This document shows, in pieces, positions 1-11,391 of a DNA stretch of 64,000 bases. The position numbers were made by a program, and so were the translations under genes. The notes below the pieces were generated by a model. The model made no database searches. It saw only the letters and a list, made by a program, of their open reading frames with translations, and was not told where the DNA came from. The stretch comes from Arthrobacter sp. CAN_C5 (GTDB taxonomy: Bacteria; Actinomycetota; Actinomycetes; Actinomycetales; Micrococcaceae). The stretch spans positions 1,736,001-1,800,000 of the forward strand of contig NZ_JAGGMZ010000001.1 of assembly GCF_017875735.1 (NCBI RefSeq), read 5' to 3'. The number at the start of each line of letters is the position of its first letter. The first letter of the stretch is position 1.

Positions 1-393
1 CAGATCCTGGGCCGTGCCCTCGGCTTCGGCACGTACAAGCTCCGTTACGGCCACCGCGGCATCAACCAGCCCGTCCTGGACCGACGCACCGGCAAGGTGG
101 AGATCACCTCGCAGAACCACGGGTTCGCCGTCGACGCACCCCTCGACGGTCCCACCCTGGCGCCTGAGGCCCGGTTTGGGAGGGTCGAGGTCAGCCATGT
201 CAGCCTCAACGACGACGTCGTCGAGGGCCTGGCCTGCCTGGACCTGCCTGCTTTCTCCGTCCAGTACCACCCGGAAGCGGCAGCCGGTCCCCACGATTCG
301 GCGTACCTGTTCGACCGGTTTATCCAGTTGATGACCGACACCCGGTCCGGTCACCAGCTGAGCAGCGACGCAAACGATAAGGAAGAAAACTAG
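1..393 (+). CDS. carA: Carbamoyl-phosphate synthase small (glutaminase) subunit, 3' part
   Basis: C-terminal 130 codons of the glutamine amidotransferase subunit, which releases ammonia from glutamine for carbamoyl phosphate made by CarB. The frame is open from base 1. It shows the class I amidotransferase features [27 protein letters not shown] and the catalytic His-Glu motif QYHPEA. The upstream part, with the catalytic Cys, lies outside the window. The stop TAG is followed directly by the carB ATG, so the two subunits are probably translated together. Family identity is clear; only the truncation by the window edge limits it. Confidence 0.96.
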   Translation, partial: QILGRALGFGTYKLRYGHRGINQPVLDRRTGKVEITSQNHGFAVDAPLDGPTLAPEARFGRVEVSHVSLNDDVVEGLACLDLPAFSVQYHPEAAAGPHDSAYLFDRFIQLMTDTRSGHQLSSDANDKEEN

Positions 394-3300
394 ATGCCAC
401 GCAGAACCGACCTCAAAAGCGTCATGGTCATCGGCTCCGGGCCGATCGTCATCGGCCAGGCCGCCGAATTCGACTACTCGGGAACGCAGGCGCTGCGGGT
501 GCTGAAGGAGGAGGGCCTGCGGGTCATCCTCGTCAACTCCAATCCGGCCACCATCATGACCGATCCCGAGTTCGCCGATGCCACCTATGTTGAGCCCATC
601 ACTCCCGAGGTGGTCGCCAAGATCATTGAGAAGGAGCGCCCCGACGCCCTCCTCCCCACCCTCGGCGGGCAGACCGCACTGAACGCCGCCATCGCCCTGG
701 ACAAAAACGGTGTCCTGGAGAAGTACGGCGTGGAACTGATCGGCGCGAACATCGCCGCCATCGAGCTGGGGGAGGACCGCGAGAAGTTCAAGGGTGTTGT
801 CGCCCGTTGCGGGGCCGAGTCGGCGCGATCCATGATCATCCACTCCATCGACGGCGCGCTCGAGGCGGCAGCCGACCTCGGCTACCCGATGGTGGTGCGC
901 CCCTCCTTCACCATGGGCGGGCTCGGCTCGGGTCTTGCCTACAACGAAAAGGATCTGCGCCGCATCGTGGGCCAGGGTCTCCAGTACAGCCCCACCACGG
1001 AGGTCCTCCTCGAGGAAAGCATCCTCGGCTGGAAAGAGTACGAACTCGAGATGATGCGGGACAAGAACGACAACGTGGTGGTTGTCTGCTCCATCGAGAA
1101 CCTCGACCCGGTGGGAGTCCACACCGGTGACTCGATCACCGTCGCCCCGCCTATGACCCTCACCGACCGTGAATACCAGCGGCTGCGTGACATCTCGATC
1201 GCGATCATCCGTGAGGTGGGCGTCGACACGGGCGGCTGCAACATCCAGTTCGCCATCGAACCCGACACCGGCCGCATCGTCGTCATCGAAATGAATCCGC
1301 GCGTCTCCCGGTCTTCGGCCCTGGCCTCCAAGGCCACCGGCTTCGCGATTGCGAAGATCGCCACCAAGCTCTCCCTCGGCTACACCCTCGACGAAATTCC
1401 GAACGACATCACCCAGAAGACCCCCGCCTCGTTCGAGCCGACCCTCGACTATGTCGTGGTCAAGGTGCCCCGGTTCGCGTTCGAGAAGTTCCCGGCGGCG
1501 GATCCCACCCTGACCACCACCATGAAGTCGGTGGGTGAGGCGATGGCGATCGGCCGCAACTTCACCGAGGCACTCCAGAAGGCCCTGCGATCCCTGGAGC
1601 AGAAGGGCTCCCAGCTGTCCTTCGACACGTCAGCGGACATCGATGTGCCGGCCCTCATCACCGCCGCCAAGCGGCCCACCACCGAACGCCTCGCCCAGGT
1701 GCAGCAGGCACTGTTGGGCGGTGGCACGATCGATGAGCTCTACCAGGCGACGGGCATCGACCCGTGGTACCTGGACCAGCTGGTGCTGCTCAACGAGGTG
1801 GCTGCGACCGTCCGGGAGGCGCCCGCGCTCACCGAGGAGATGCTGCGGCTGGCCAAACGGCATGGCTTCTCCGACGAACAGATCGGTGCTCTGACCCACA
1901 CCCCCGAAGCGGTGGTGCGTGGAGTCCGCCACGCCCTCGGCGTGCGCCCGGTCTACAAGACGGTTGACACCTGTGCCGCGGAGTTCGCGGCCTACACCCC
2001 GTACCACTACTCGTCCTACGACGAGGAGGACGAGGTGGGCCCGCACGCGAAGCCGTCCATTATCATCCTGGGCTCCGGTCCGAACCGGATCGGGCAGGGC
2101 ATCGAGTTCGACTACTCGTGCGTCCACGCCACCATGGCATTGCGCGAGGCCGGCTATGAAACAGTCATGGTCAACTGCAACCCGGAAACGGTGTCCACCG
2201 ACTACGACATCTCCACCCGCCTGTACTTCGAGCCCCTCACCCTCGAGGACGTCCTGGAGGTGATTGCGGCCGAGGACCGCAGCGGCGGCGTGCTGGGTGT
2301 CTTCGTGCAGCTCGGCGGGCAGACCCCGCTGAAGCTCGCGCAGGAACTGGCCGACGCCGGCATCCCGATCCTCGGCACGTCACCCGAGGCGATCGACCTG
2401 GCCGAACACCGGGGTGCGTTCAGCAGGGTCCTCGACGCGGCCGGACTGGTCTCGCCGAAGAACGGCACCGCCGTGTCCTTCGAGGACTCCAAGAAGATCG
2501 CCGACGAGATCGGTTACCCGGTCCTGGTCCGGCCGTCCTACGTTCTCGGCGGTCGCGGAATGGAAATCGTCTACGACGAGGCCAATCTCTCCCGCTATAT
2601 CGCCAACGCCACCGAAATCACCGAAGCCCACCCGGTCCTGATCGATCGGTTCCTTGAGGACGCCATCGAGATCGACGTCGACGCCCTCTACGACGGCACC
2701 GACATGTACCTCGGCGGCATCATGGAACACATCGAGGAGGCAGGAATCCACTCCGGCGACTCGGCGTGTGTCCTGCCGCCGATCACCCTGGGCGCCGACA
2801 TCCTGCAACGTGTGCGCGAAGCGACCCTCGCGATCGCCGATGGGGTAGGGGTCCGTGGGCTCATCAACATCCAGTTCGCGCTGGCCTCGGATGTGCTCTA
2901 TGTGCTCGAAGCCAACCCGCGTGCCTCCCGCACCGTACCCTTCGTGTCGAAGGCGACCGGAGTGCAGCTGGCCAAGGCTGCCGCCCTGATCGGCACCGGG
3001 GTGTCCATCGCCGCACTGCGCAGCGAGCACGGCCTCCTGCCCGCCCGCGGCGACGGCGGGGACCTCCCGCTGGACGCACCGGTTTCCGTGAAGGAGGCGG
3101 TCCTGCCCTTCAGCCGGTTCCGCACCCCCGACGGGACCGTCGTCGATTCGCTGCTGGGCCCTGAGATGCGCTCAACGGGCGAGGTGATGGGGATCGACAA
3201 GTACTTCGACACCGCTTTTGCGAAAAGCCAGTCAGCCGCCAACGCGGCCCTCCCCACTGAGGGCCGGGTCTTCGTTTCGGTGGCGAACCGGGACAAACGC

Positions 3301-3708
3301 TCGATCATCATGCCGGTCAAGCGGCTCGTCGATCTGGGCTTCGAGATCCTGTCGACCGGCGGCACCGCCGATGTGCTGCGCCGCAACGGCATCCAGGCCA
3401 CCACCGTGCGCAAGATCGCCGAGGGCACCGGTGAGCACGGTGAAGGCACCGTCGTTGACCTGATCACCGACGGCACCATCGACATGATTATCAACACCCC
3501 CTCGGGCGGTCAGGCCCGCGGCGACGGCTACGAGATCCGAGCGGCCGCGACCTCCTACGGGCTTCCGGTCATCACGACCGTCCCCGAGTTCGGCGCTGCC
3601 GTCCAAGCGATCGAGGCCATGCGCTCCTACGAGTGGTCGGTGACCAGCCTCCAGGAACACGCCGCCAACCTGCAGGCGGCAACCGAGGCCCGCGATGCCG
3701 CACGATAG
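394..3708 (+). CDS. carB: Carbamoyl-phosphate synthase large subunit
   Basis: 1104 residues, the usual full length. CarB makes carbamoyl phosphate from bicarbonate, two ATP and ammonia tunnelled from CarA, feeding pyrimidine and arginine synthesis in the cytoplasm. The two homologous halves each open with a signature: [17 protein letters not shown] near residue 11 and [17 protein letters not shown] near residue 560. Each half is followed by an ATP-grasp domain ([26 protein letters not shown]). A methylglyoxal-synthase-like allosteric domain starts around residue 960 ([11 protein letters not shown]). The start abuts the carA stop, and the 3' end overlaps pyrF by 14 bp, indicating a car-pyrF operon. 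No defect seen. Confidence 0.98.
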   Translation: MPRRTDLKSVMVIGSGPIVIGQAAEFDYSGTQALRVLKEEGLRVILVNSNPATIMTDPEFADATYVEPITPEVVAKIIEKERPDALLPTLGGQTALNAAIALDKNGVLEKYGVELIGANIAAIELGEDREKFKGVVARCGAESARSMIIHSIDGALEAAADLGYPMVVRPSFTMGGLGSGLAYNEKDLRRIVGQGLQYSPTTEVLLEESILGWKEYELEMMRDKNDNVVVVCSIENLDPVGVHTGDSITVAPPMTLTDREYQRLRDISIAIIREVGVDTGGCNIQFAIEPDTGRIVVIEMNPRVSRSSALASKATGFAIAKIATKLSLGYTLDEIPNDITQKTPASFEPTLDYVVVKVPRFAFEKFPAADPTLTTTMKSVGEAMAIGRNFTEALQKALRSLEQKGSQLSFDTSADIDVPALITAAKRPTTERLAQVQQALLGGGTIDELYQATGIDPWYLDQLVLLNEVAATVREAPALTEEMLRLAKRHGFSDEQIGALTHTPEAVVRGVRHALGVRPVYKTVDTCAAEFAAYTPYHYSSYDEEDEVGPHAKPSIIILGSGPNRIGQGIEFDYSCVHATMALREAGYETVMVNCNPETVSTDYDISTRLYFEPLTLEDVLEVIAAEDRSGGVLGVFVQLGGQTPLKLAQELADAGIPILGTSPEAIDLAEHRGAFSRVLDAAGLVSPKNGTAVSFEDSKKIADEIGYPVLVRPSYVLGGRGMEIVYDEANLSRYIANATEITEAHPVLIDRFLEDAIEIDVDALYDGTDMYLGGIMEHIEEAGIHSGDSACVLPPITLGADILQRVREATLAIADGVGVRGLINIQFALASDVLYVLEANPRASRTVPFVSKATGVQLAKAAALIGTGVSIAALRSEHGLLPARGDGGDLPLDAPVSVKEAVLPFSRFRTPDGTVVDSLLGPEMRSTGEVMGIDKYFDTAFAKSQSAANAALPTEGRVFVSVANRDKRSIIMPVKRLVDLGFEILSTGGTADVLRRNGIQATTVRKIAEGTGEHGEGTVVDLITDGTIDMIINTPSGGQARGDGYEIRAAATSYGLPVITTVPEFGAAVQAIEAMRSYEWSVTSLQEHAANLQAATEARDAAR

Positions 3709-4588
3709 GCCTTCCTTCGGGGTCCGTCTGGCCTCCCGCATGCAGGAGCGCGGCAGCCTGTGTGTGGGAATCGACCCGCACCCGGCCCTGCTGCGTGACT
3801 GGGGACTGACCGACGACGCCGCAGGGTGCGAACGCTTCGCGCTGACCGTGCTGGCGGCCGTCGGCGAGACGGCGGCCATCCTCAAACCCCAGGTGGCGCT
3901 GTTTGAACGGCACGGCTCTGCCGGAATGGCAGCCCTGGAACGGCTGCTGGCCGACGCCGCTGACCAGGGGGTGCTGACCATTGCCGACGCCAAACGGGGA
4001 GACATCGGCTCCACCATGGCCGCCTACGCCGATGCCTGGCTCCGGGACGGGTCAGCGCTGGCGGCCGACGCGGTTACGCTCAACCCCTACCTGGGGTTCG
4101 AATCCCTGCGTCCCGCGTTGGACCTCGCGGCCGCCACCGGACGCGGTGTGTTCGTGCTGGCGTTGACCTCCAACCCGGAGGGCGCCGCCATCCAGCACGC
4201 GGTAGTGTCGGGCCAGACCGGCGAACCAGTGGCCGACAGGCCCAGCAACACCCCACCCAGCGGTCACGCGGTGGCCCGGCTGATCGCCGACGCGGCTGCG
4301 CGGGAGAACCGCGACGCCGTCGGGCTGGGATCGGTGGGCCTGGTCGTCGGAGCAACGGCCGGCACGGCCGTGCGCACCCTGGGCCTTGACCTTCAGAACC
4401 TCAACGGACCCATCCTTGCCCCCGGCATCGGCGCGCAGGGTGCCGGCGGGAAAGAAGTCGCCGACACGTTCGGGCCCGCATCCTCCCTCGTGGTCGGAAG
4501 CGCGAGCCGCAGCATCCTGCGGGCTGGACCCGACAGCGGCAAGCTTCGGGCGGCCGCGGAGCACGCGACGGCGGAACTGCGCAATTGA
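3695..4588 (+). CDS. pyrF: Orotidine 5'-phosphate decarboxylase
   Basis: 297 residues, matching the long actinobacterial/mycobacterial PyrF type. It catalyses OMP to UMP, the last de novo UMP step. Visible motifs are VGIDPHP near the N-terminus, the catalytic [17 protein letters not shown] block near residue 94, NPYLGFESL, and the phosphate-binding [13 protein letters not shown] near residue 242. The ATG lies inside the last codons of carB in another frame, so translation is coupled to carB. Identity is firm. Confidence 0.96.
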   Translation: MPHDRPSFGVRLASRMQERGSLCVGIDPHPALLRDWGLTDDAAGCERFALTVLAAVGETAAILKPQVALFERHGSAGMAALERLLADAADQGVLTIADAKRGDIGSTMAAYADAWLRDGSALAADAVTLNPYLGFESLRPALDLAAATGRGVFVLALTSNPEGAAIQHAVVSGQTGEPVADRPSNTPPSGHAVARLIADAAARENRDAVGLGSVGLVVGATAGTAVRTLGLDLQNLNGPILAPGIGAQGAGGKEVADTFGPASSLVVGSASRSILRAGPDSGKLRAAAEHATAELRN

Positions 4589-4692
4589 TTTTGTGCCACC
4601 TCTACAGATAGGTTCAGTGGAAGCCCATTCCACAAGAATTGCATCTACCCGAGCGTCCAGCGCGGCACGGTGCCAACTGCAGGGGAGCACTT

Positions 4693-5022
4693 GTGAGCTT
4701 GAAGCCGCTATCGGACTCCGAACGGACACAAGCGCGCGAGAAGGCCACCGCCGCACGTGCGGTCAGGGCAGATCTGAAGGTGAAGCTGAAATCGGGGGAA
4801 ACCTCGGTCAGCGACGTCGTCAACGGCATGTCAATGGATCCCGCGGTGGGTCGGCTCAAAGTGCTCGACCTGCTGAAGGCGTTGCCGGGCGTGGGGGACG
4901 TGCGTGCCTCGGGCATCATGAACGACGTCGGCATCGCCTCAACCCGCCGAGTGCGGGGGCTGGGTGTGCACCAGCGCCAGGCATTGATCGAACATCTAGC
5001 AAAGCAGGACCCTTCGCCCTGA
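4693..5022 (+). CDS. mihF: Integration host factor, actinobacterial type (mIHF)
   Basis: 109 residues from the GTG at 4693, chosen because GGGGAG sits just upstream and because this gives the family length; a longer frame back to 4639 has no ribosome site. mIHF is a nucleoid DNA-binding protein, unrelated to HU/IHF, that bends DNA and is needed for mycobacteriophage L5 integration. The protein has a basic N-terminal helix and the helix-two-turn-helix region LPGVGDVRASGIMNDVGI, followed by RRVRGLGVHQRQALIEHL. The position between pyrF and gmk is the standard actinobacterial location. Confidence 0.93.
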   Translation: MSLKPLSDSERTQAREKATAARAVRADLKVKLKSGETSVSDVVNGMSMDPAVGRLKVLDLLKALPGVGDVRASGIMNDVGIASTRRVRGLGVHQRQALIEHLAKQDPSP

Positions 5023-5059
5023 TCGGGGCAAGGCAGCAGACCTGTAAGTAAGGAACCAC

Positions 5060-5629
5060 GTGTCGCAGCCTCGGCTGACAGTACTCGCCGGGCCAACGGC
5101 CGTCGGTAAGGGAACCGTATCCACCTACATCCGTGACAACTACCCGCAGGTCTGGCTGTCCGTATCGGCCACCACCAGGCCCGCGCGGCCGGGCGAGGTG
5201 GACGGAGTCCACTACTTCTTCGTCAGCAACGAGGAATTCGACGACCTGGTCGCCACGGGCCAGATGCTGGAATGGGCGCTGGTCCACGGCCGCAACCGCT
5301 ACGGCACCCTCCGGCGGACCGTCGACGCGGCAATGGCCGACGGGAAATCGGTGCTGTTGGAGATTGACCTGCAGGGTGCCCGGCAGGTCAAGGAGTCAAT
5401 GCCCGAGGCGAATTTCGTGTTCCTGACACCGCCCAGCTGGGACGAGATGGTCCGCCGTTTGATCGGCCGGGGGACCGAAACGGAGCAGGAACAGCAGCAA
5501 CGGCTGGAAACCGCTAAACTAGAACTTGCCGCTGAGCCTGAATTCGACCACACGGTGGTCAACGACAGTGTTCAGCGCGCAGCGGACGAGCTTGTATCAC
5601 TGATGGGACTAAGCCCTCAGGCACGCTAG
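5060..5629 (+). CDS. gmk: Guanylate kinase
   Basis: 189 residues from GTG (5060), with AAGGA upstream. It phosphorylates GMP to GDP in the cytoplasm. The P-loop [10 protein letters not shown] lies at residues 11-20; the GMP-binding region includes [16 protein letters not shown] and HYFFV, and [12 protein letters not shown] follows around residue 97. Length and domain order are normal. It sits 37 bp after mihF and is followed by rpoZ, the conserved order in this phylum. Confidence 0.97.
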   Translation: MSQPRLTVLAGPTAVGKGTVSTYIRDNYPQVWLSVSATTRPARPGEVDGVHYFFVSNEEFDDLVATGQMLEWALVHGRNRYGTLRRTVDAAMADGKSVLLEIDLQGARQVKESMPEANFVFLTPPSWDEMVRRLIGRGTETEQEQQQRLETAKLELAAEPEFDHTVVNDSVQRAADELVSLMGLSPQAR

Positions 5630-5685
5630 CGCGTGACCTGGTAGCCGCTGTCCCACCAACAATCTGAACCATTTACGGAGTATTT

Positions 5686-5949
5686 GTGTCAACACAGCCT
5701 GAAGGCATCATCAACCCGCCGATCGACTCCCTGCTGGAGGCATCGGATTCGAAGTATGCCCTGGTGATCTACGGTGCAAAGCGTGCCCGCCAGATCAACG
5801 CATACTACTCCCAGCTGCACGAGGGACTGTTCGAGTACGTTGGCCCGCTGGTCGACACCCGTCTGAACGAGAAGCCACTCTCGATCGCCCTGCGCGAGAT
5901 CAACGAGGGCATGCTCGTCGCCACACCGGTCGAATCAACCGAGCAGTAA
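5686..5949 (+). CDS. rpoZ: RNA polymerase omega subunit
   Basis: 87 residues from GTG (5686), preceded by a weak GGAG. Omega helps assemble and stabilise RNA polymerase by clamping the beta' subunit. The family core is visible: [20 protein letters not shown], then [14 protein letters not shown] and the C-terminal [14 protein letters not shown]. It lies between gmk and coaBC, the standard genomic neighbourhood. Confidence 0.96.
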   Translation: MSTQPEGIINPPIDSLLEASDSKYALVIYGAKRARQINAYYSQLHEGLFEYVGPLVDTRLNEKPLSIALREINEGMLVATPVESTEQ

Positions 5950-5998
5950 TTTTCGCCGTCCTTGTGATTGCAGCCGAGCCGAACCGAATGCCGAGCAA

Positions 5999-7243
5999 GT
6001 GCGCGTAATTCTGGGAGTCGGGGGAGGGATCGCCGCCTACAAGGTGGCGTCCCTCCTCCGACTCTTCACTGAGGCGGGGCACAACGTCACCGTCATTCCC
6101 ACGGATGCCGCGACCCGGTTCGTGGGGACCGCCACCTGGGAGGCTCTCTCCGGCAACCCGGTCAGCAACAGCGTGTTCGACGACGTCGACAAGGTCAACC
6201 ACGTGCGCCTCGGCCAACTCGCCGACCTGGTGGTCATTGCCCCGGCCACGGCCGACCTGGTGGCCCGCGCTGCCGCCGGGATGGCCAACGATCTCCTGAC
6301 CGGGACCCTGCTGATGGCCCGCTGTCCGGTCCTCATGGCCCCCGCCATGCACACCGAGATGTGGGAGCACCCTGCCACCGTGGCCAACATTGCCACCCTC
6401 CGCAGCCGGGGCACGCTGGTGCTCGATCCCGCCTCGGGACGGTTGACCGGCACCGATTCCGGTGCCGGCAGGCTGCCCGAACCGGCCGACATCTTTGCCG
6501 CCGCGATGGCGGCCTGCGAGGGCGCCAATCACGACAGGTCTCCCACAGCGTCGGCACCCGGCTCGCTCGTTGGCCGGCATTTGGTAATCACCGCTGGTGG
6601 CACCCGCGAACCCATTGACCCCGTCCGCTACCTCGGCAACCGCTCGTCGGGCAAGCAGGGGATGGCGCTGGCCGCCGCAGCCCTCGCCGAGGGAGCCACC
6701 GTGGAGTTGATCGTCGCCCACGTGGAGGTGCCCGCTCCCGACGGCGTCGACCTGGTTCAGGTCGAAACCGCGGAACAGCTCAGGACCGCGACACTGCGTG
6801 CGGCGAAACAGGCCGACGCCCTCATCATGGCCGCAGCCGTCGCCGACTTCCGGCCAGCCGAGCCGGTGCTCACCAAGATCAAGAAGCGCCCCGACGGCGT
6901 CGACCCCGTGATTACCCTGGTCCGCAACCCCGACATCCTGCGAGAAGCCGTGGAGCAGCGTGACGCTGCGGGCGCGGGGCCGGTGATCGTGGGGTTCGCC
7001 GCTGAGACCGGTGACCCGACCGCCGACCCGCTCGACCACGCCCGCCAGAAGCTGGTCCGGAAGGGCTGCGACCTCCTGGTGCTCAACCAGGTGGGCGATG
7101 GCAAGGTGTTCGGACTCGATGACACGGTCGCAACCATCCTCGACGCCCACGGCGCCGAACCAGTTGAGGTTGCCGGTACCAAAACCGACGTCGCCACCGC
7201 AGTGGTGGCCCGGGTGGCAGCCGCTCTGACGGGCCGAGGCTAA
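5999..7243 (+). CDS. coaBC: Phosphopantothenoylcysteine decarboxylase / phosphopantothenate-cysteine ligase
   Basis: 414 residues, the usual bifunctional length. The N-terminal CoaC half is an FMN flavoprotein (GVGGGIAAYKVASLLR near the start; substrate motif PAMHTEMW around residue 117). The C-terminal CoaB half joins 4'-phosphopantothenate to cysteine using CTP (ITAGGTREPIDPVRYLGNRS around residue 197; KIKKRPDG near residue 293). Together they perform two consecutive CoA-synthesis steps. The start is GTG at 5999, 49 bp after rpoZ. No lesion seen. Confidence 0.97.
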   Translation: MRVILGVGGGIAAYKVASLLRLFTEAGHNVTVIPTDAATRFVGTATWEALSGNPVSNSVFDDVDKVNHVRLGQLADLVVIAPATADLVARAAAGMANDLLTGTLLMARCPVLMAPAMHTEMWEHPATVANIATLRSRGTLVLDPASGRLTGTDSGAGRLPEPADIFAAAMAACEGANHDRSPTASAPGSLVGRHLVITAGGTREPIDPVRYLGNRSSGKQGMALAAAALAEGATVELIVAHVEVPAPDGVDLVQVETAEQLRTATLRAAKQADALIMAAAVADFRPAEPVLTKIKKRPDGVDPVITLVRNPDILREAVEQRDAAGAGPVIVGFAAETGDPTADPLDHARQKLVRKGCDLLVLNQVGDGKVFGLDDTVATILDAHGAEPVEVAGTKTDVATAVVARVAAALTGRG

Positions 7244-7357
7244 CCAAGCACCGGTCCGCCAGTGCTGTTGGCGTCGCCGTCAGCAACCCCATCCAGCAGT
7301 CACACAGTCCGTCACACAAGCCGCAATTCTGTCGGTCGAACCAAGTAGAGTGATCAC

Positions 7358-8572
7358 GTGAAGTCAGCCAATCCCGTTCGCAGCGATCTGCGCCTGTTTA
7401 CCTCGGAATCCGTCACCGAAGGCCACCCCGACAAGATCTGCGACCAGATCAGCGACGCCATCCTGGACGCGATGCTTCGGAAGGACCCGAAGTCCCGGGT
7501 CGCCGTCGAGACCCTCGTGACCACGGGGCTGGTGCACGTCGCCGGCGAGGTCACCACCGAGGCGTACGTCGAAATCCCCGAACTGGTCCGCCAGACGCTC
7601 CTGAACATCGGTTACGACTCATCTGCGAACGGGTTCGACGGCGCACGCTGCGGCGTCTCGGTGTCCATCGGGCAGCAGTCGCCGGAAATTGCCAGCGGAG
7701 TGTTCAACTCGCTGGAGAACCGCCAGGGAACCAGCGCGGACCCCTACGACGCGCAGGGCGCAGGCGACCAGGGGATCATGTTCGGCTATGCCAGCGACGA
7801 GACCGCCGTGCTGATGCCCACCCCGATCTGGCTGGCCCACCGGCTGTCCGAGCGCCTGACTACCGTCCGGAAGGACGGCACCCTGGACTACCTCCGGCCT
7901 GACGGCAAGACCCAGGTGACCATCGGATACGACGGCGATGTGCCCGTCTCCGTGGACTCGGTGGTCGTCTCCTCCCAGCACGCGCAGGGCGTCAACCTCG
8001 ACGAGTTGCGCGCCGACCTTGTGACCCACGTGATCGATCCTGTGCTGGCGGCATCGGAGCTGGACATCAGCAATGTGCGCCACATCCTCAACCCAGGCGG
8101 CGACTTCGTCATCGGCGGCCCCGTGGGCGATGCGGGCCTGACCGGACGCAAGATCATTGTCGACACCTACGGCGGAATGGCCCGGCACGGCGGAGGCGCC
8201 TTCAGCGGCAAGGACCCGTCCAAGGTTGACCGTTCAGCGGCCTATGCCATGCGTTGGGTTGCCAAGAACGTGGTTGCGGCCGGCCTGGCCAAGCGCGCCG
8301 AGATCCAGATCGCCTACGCGATCGGAATGGCCCAGCCCGTGGGCATCTACGTGGAGACCTTCGGCACCGAGACGGTTGACCCTGCCGCCATCGGCGCCGC
8401 CATCCGCGAAGTCTTCGATCTGCGTCCGCTCGGCATCATCAACGCTCTGGACCTGCTGCGGCCGATCTACCAGAAGACCGCCGCGCACGGCCACTTCGGC
8501 CGCGAGGACGTCGGCTTCAACTGGGAACTGACCGACCGTGTGGACAAGTTGCGGAGCTATTTCAACGCCTAG
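7358..8572 (+). CDS. metK: S-adenosylmethionine synthetase
   Basis: 404 residues from GTG (7358). Makes S-adenosylmethionine from methionine and ATP. All three family signatures are visible: [17 protein letters not shown] near residue 15, [12 protein letters not shown] near residue 130, and the glycine-rich [19 protein letters not shown] near residue 268. A 114-bp gap after coaBC shows no recognisable SAM riboswitch. The upstream reading frame assigned to priA overlaps its 3' end by 35 bp. Confidence 0.97.
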   Translation: MKSANPVRSDLRLFTSESVTEGHPDKICDQISDAILDAMLRKDPKSRVAVETLVTTGLVHVAGEVTTEAYVEIPELVRQTLLNIGYDSSANGFDGARCGVSVSIGQQSPEIASGVFNSLENRQGTSADPYDAQGAGDQGIMFGYASDETAVLMPTPIWLAHRLSERLTTVRKDGTLDYLRPDGKTQVTIGYDGDVPVSVDSVVVSSQHAQGVNLDELRADLVTHVIDPVLAASELDISNVRHILNPGGDFVIGGPVGDAGLTGRKIIVDTYGGMARHGGGAFSGKDPSKVDRSAAYAMRWVAKNVVAAGLAKRAEIQIAYAIGMAQPVGIYVETFGTETVDPAAIGAAIREVFDLRPLGIINALDLLRPIYQKTAAHGHFGREDVGFNWELTDRVDKLRSYFNA

Positions 8573-10850
8573 CACGCGCCCGCCCGGCAACGGCAACGGG
8601 GACACTTCCGGCGGACGCGCGACCCGGCAGCACCCCGGCGCCACCCCGCGTTCGTCGACTGCCGGTACCCCGCCTTCGTCGACTGCCGGTACCGTCGGCG
8701 ATCACGGGGCGGTTCAGCTGTCGCTGCTGCAGGGATTCCCGGCGGCACCACGGGCCGCCGGGGCGCCGGTGCCCGCCGGAGAGTTGCCGGTGGCGCAGGT
8801 CCTGCTCGATTCTCCGCTGGCGCACCTGGACCGGGTGTTTGACTATGCCGTCCCCGAGGAGCTGGCGGACTCCGCCCAACCCGGGGTCCGGGTCAAGGTG
8901 CGCTTCAGCGGTAGGGAGTTCACCGGATTCATCGTCGCCCGGGCGGCCACCACCGACAGCACCACCCGGCTCCTGCCCCTCGGCAAGGTCCTCTCCGCGC
9001 AGCCCGTCCTCACTCCCGAGGTGCTGGCCCTAGGCCGTGCCGTCGCCGCCCGGTATGCCGGGACCGTCAGCGATATCCTCAAGGTCGCCATCCCGCCGCG
9101 GATGGCGCGGGTGGACGCGGGCTTCGATGAAACGGTCGCCGAACAGCCGGTCGCCGACGAGCCGGAGCATGACGAGAAGCCCAGCCCTGCAGGTGACAAC
9201 GATCCAGGGCAGCCCTCCGCACCGCTGCTGACCCGCTATGGCAACGGTGCCAGCTTCCTCAGGCATCTGGCAGCGGGGCACAGCCCCCGGGCGGTCCTCA
9301 CCAGCCTGGGAGGGTACGGCGCACGGGACTGGCCCGCAGAAATCGCTGAGGCGGTCGCCACTGTGTGGCATGCCGGCCGGGGCGCCGTCGTCGTCGTCCC
9401 CGACCAGCGGGACCTGGCTCGGGTTGAAGCCGCCCTGGCGCTGCGGCTGGGCTCCGACAACATGGTGCGGCTGACCGCTGAGGACGGGCCGACTCCGCGG
9501 TACCGCAACTTCCTGAAACTTCTGCACGGGCAGGTACGGGTGGCGGTCGGCACCCGGTCGGCTGCCTACGCACCGGTGCAGGACCTGGGGCTGGTCTGCA
9601 TCTGGGACGACGGCGACGACCTGCACCAGGAGCAACGGGCGCCCTACCAGCATGCCCGCGAAGTGTTGCTGCTCCGGGCAGAGCTCCAGGGCTGCGCCGC
9701 GCTGCTCGCAGCCGGATCGCAAAGCACCGAGGCGCACCGGCTGGTGGCTACTGGCTGGGCGCAGTCGGTCGCCGCGGACCGGGCCGAGGTCCGGCGCAGC
9801 AGCCCGCGGGTACTCCACACCGGGGACGAGTTCCAGACGGCCCGCGATCCACTGGCGGCCCGCGCACGGATCCCGCACGCAGCGTGGAAGGCTGCCTCCG
9901 ACGGGCTGGCCCGGGGGCCGGTGCTCCTGCAGGTGGCACGGACCGGATTCTCACCGGCACTGGCTTGCGAGGACTGCCGGGAACCGGCCCGCTGTACCGT
10001 GTGTACCGGCCCGCTGGCCCAGACCGGGCGGGGCGGACCTCCCGGGTGCCGCTGGTGCGGACGGCCTGACCCACGGTGGGCCTGCGCCAACTGCGGAAGC
10101 CACCGGTTACGTGCGACAGTCGCCGGTGCCATTCGGACCGCCGAAGAGTTGGGGCGCGCCTTTCCCGGGGCGACGGTCTATTCCTCTGCCGGCGAGCACA
10201 TCCTGGACTCAGTACCCGACCGTCCAGCCGTCGTCGTCGCCACGCCCGGGGCTGAGCCGCTCGCCCCGAACGGCTACGCGGCGGTGATCCTCCTGGACGG
10301 GTCGACGATGCTGTCCCGGGAATCCCTCCGGGCTGGGGAGGACACCCTGCGGCGCTGGTTTACCGCATCGCTGCTCGCGCGCCCCGCGAGCGACGGCGGC
10401 CTGGTGGTCATCACCGCTGATGATTCCACTGCGGTGGGTCACCTGGTGCGCTGGGATCCGCAGGGCGCTGCCGGGCGGGAGTTGTCCACCCGGACCGAAC
10501 TGGGTTTGCCGCCCGCCGTCCGCTTCGCCGCCCTGACCGGGTCCCGGGAAGCTCTGACCGCGTTCACGGCCGACCTCGATCCGGCCCTGCCCCTTCGCAC
10601 CGTGGGCCCCATGCCGGTTGCACCGCAGCCGGGCCGCGCCCCGGGGGGACGTCAGGGCGGACCCGGGGTGCGCCGCGACGCAGCCGAGACGCAGACCTCC
10701 AGCGCTGACCAGCAGCGGCTACTGGTGTTCTTCAGCTACCGCAGTGCACCGGCGGCGACCGCCTGGCTGAAGGCCCGCAAGGCGTCATTGTCAGCGAAGG
10801 GGACGTCCGAACCGGTCCACATCCGCTGTGATGCCGCGGACCTGATCTAG
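8538..10850 (+). CDS. priA: Primosomal protein N' (PriA), actinobacterial form without Walker A
   Basis: Up to 770 residues. PriA starts replication restart at stalled forks. The 3'-end-binding domain starts around residue 83 ([19 protein letters not shown]). The cysteine pairs of the zinc-binding domain are clear: CEDC, CTVC, CRWC, CANC between about residues 476 and 525. No GxGKT/S P-loop is present where helicase motif I should be, as is typical of actinobacterial PriA, so it is probably not an active helicase. The start is uncertain: the frame opens at GTG 8538 inside metK with a low-complexity leader, while in-frame GTG 8769 or TTG 8784 would remove it. Confidence 0.9.
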   Translation: MWTSCGAISTPSTRPPGNGNGDTSGGRATRQHPGATPRSSTAGTPPSSTAGTVGDHGAVQLSLLQGFPAAPRAAGAPVPAGELPVAQVLLDSPLAHLDRVFDYAVPEELADSAQPGVRVKVRFSGREFTGFIVARAATTDSTTRLLPLGKVLSAQPVLTPEVLALGRAVAARYAGTVSDILKVAIPPRMARVDAGFDETVAEQPVADEPEHDEKPSPAGDNDPGQPSAPLLTRYGNGASFLRHLAAGHSPRAVLTSLGGYGARDWPAEIAEAVATVWHAGRGAVVVVPDQRDLARVEAALALRLGSDNMVRLTAEDGPTPRYRNFLKLLHGQVRVAVGTRSAAYAPVQDLGLVCIWDDGDDLHQEQRAPYQHAREVLLLRAELQGCAALLAAGSQSTEAHRLVATGWAQSVAADRAEVRRSSPRVLHTGDEFQTARDPLAARARIPHAAWKAASDGLARGPVLLQVARTGFSPALACEDCREPARCTVCTGPLAQTGRGGPPGCRWCGRPDPRWACANCGSHRLRATVAGAIRTAEELGRAFPGATVYSSAGEHILDSVPDRPAVVVATPGAEPLAPNGYAAVILLDGSTMLSRESLRAGEDTLRRWFTASLLARPASDGGLVVITADDSTAVGHLVRWDPQGAAGRELSTRTELGLPPAVRFAALTGSREALTAFTADLDPALPLRTVGPMPVAPQPGRAPGGRQGGPGVRRDAAETQTSSADQQRLLVFFSYRSAPAATAWLKARKASLSAKGTSEPVHIRCDAADLI

Positions 10851-10863
10851 TAGCGGACCCGAT

Positions 10864-11391
10864 CTAGGGCAGCCACTTCGCGAGCACCGAGACCTGCGAT
10901 CTTTCGTAGCCAAGGTGCTCGTAGAACCTGATCACCTGCTCGTTCGACTCCCGCACCATCAGGTGGACCTTGACGGCTCCTCGTTCGGCGAGCCACCGTT
11001 CGCTGGCTGCCATCATCGTCCGGCCGAGCCCGGAGGTCCGGCGCCCGGGCTCCACCGCAACGTAGTAGACCCAGCCCCGGTGCCCGTCGTGGCCCACCAT
11101 CGCGGTCGCAGCGAGCCGGTCCTGGACAACACACGCCAGGACCGTGGACGCCGGCCCGACCAAGGAGCGGCGGATGTCCTCGAGCGGATCATTCCACGGC
11201 CGGGTCAACCCGGTCACCTCCCATAGGGCCGCTGCCTCGCCATAGCGATCAGGGGTCAGCGGGCCCACGTTCCAGTCAGTTCTTTCGGCAGGGGCCGTCG
11301 GGACGTCCCCGGACGTCGGGACCGCGCCTGCCGCAGGGTCGTTGCCAGCCGTCGGGAAAGCATCAGCCGTCGGGTCGTTGCCAGCCGTCAC
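10864..11391 (-). CDS. GNAT-family N-acetyltransferase
   Basis: 175 residues from a GTG whose GTGA overlaps the glycosyltransferase stop. The acetyl-CoA binding fold is seen in VYYVAVEPGRRTSGLGRTMM (motif A, around residues 108-127) and MVRESNEQVIRFYEHLGYER (motif B). The overall pattern resembles the YpeA-like subgroup. The substrate is unknown. The first 40 residues are a low-complexity repeat (TAGNDP, TAGNDP, TSGDVP) not part of the fold, possibly a linker or an over-extended start. Last gene of a translationally coupled minus-strand cluster; convergent with priA 14 bp away. Confidence 0.85.
   Translation of the reverse strand: MTAGNDPTADAFPTAGNDPAAGAVPTSGDVPTAPAERTDWNVGPLTPDRYGEAAALWEVTGLTRPWNDPLEDIRRSLVGPASTVLACVVQDRLAATAMVGHDGHRGWVYYVAVEPGRRTSGLGRTMMAASERWLAERGAVKVHLMVRESNEQVIRFYEHLGYERSQVSVLAKWLP

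Noticed and set aside
5900-7150. 416-codon open frame on the minus strand opposite coaBC
   Set aside because: It is a GC-rich antisense shadow with no family similarity; coaBC on the plus strand has all its motifs.
7244-7357. SAM riboswitch before metK
   Set aside because: The 114-bp gap shows no SAM-I or related conserved core.
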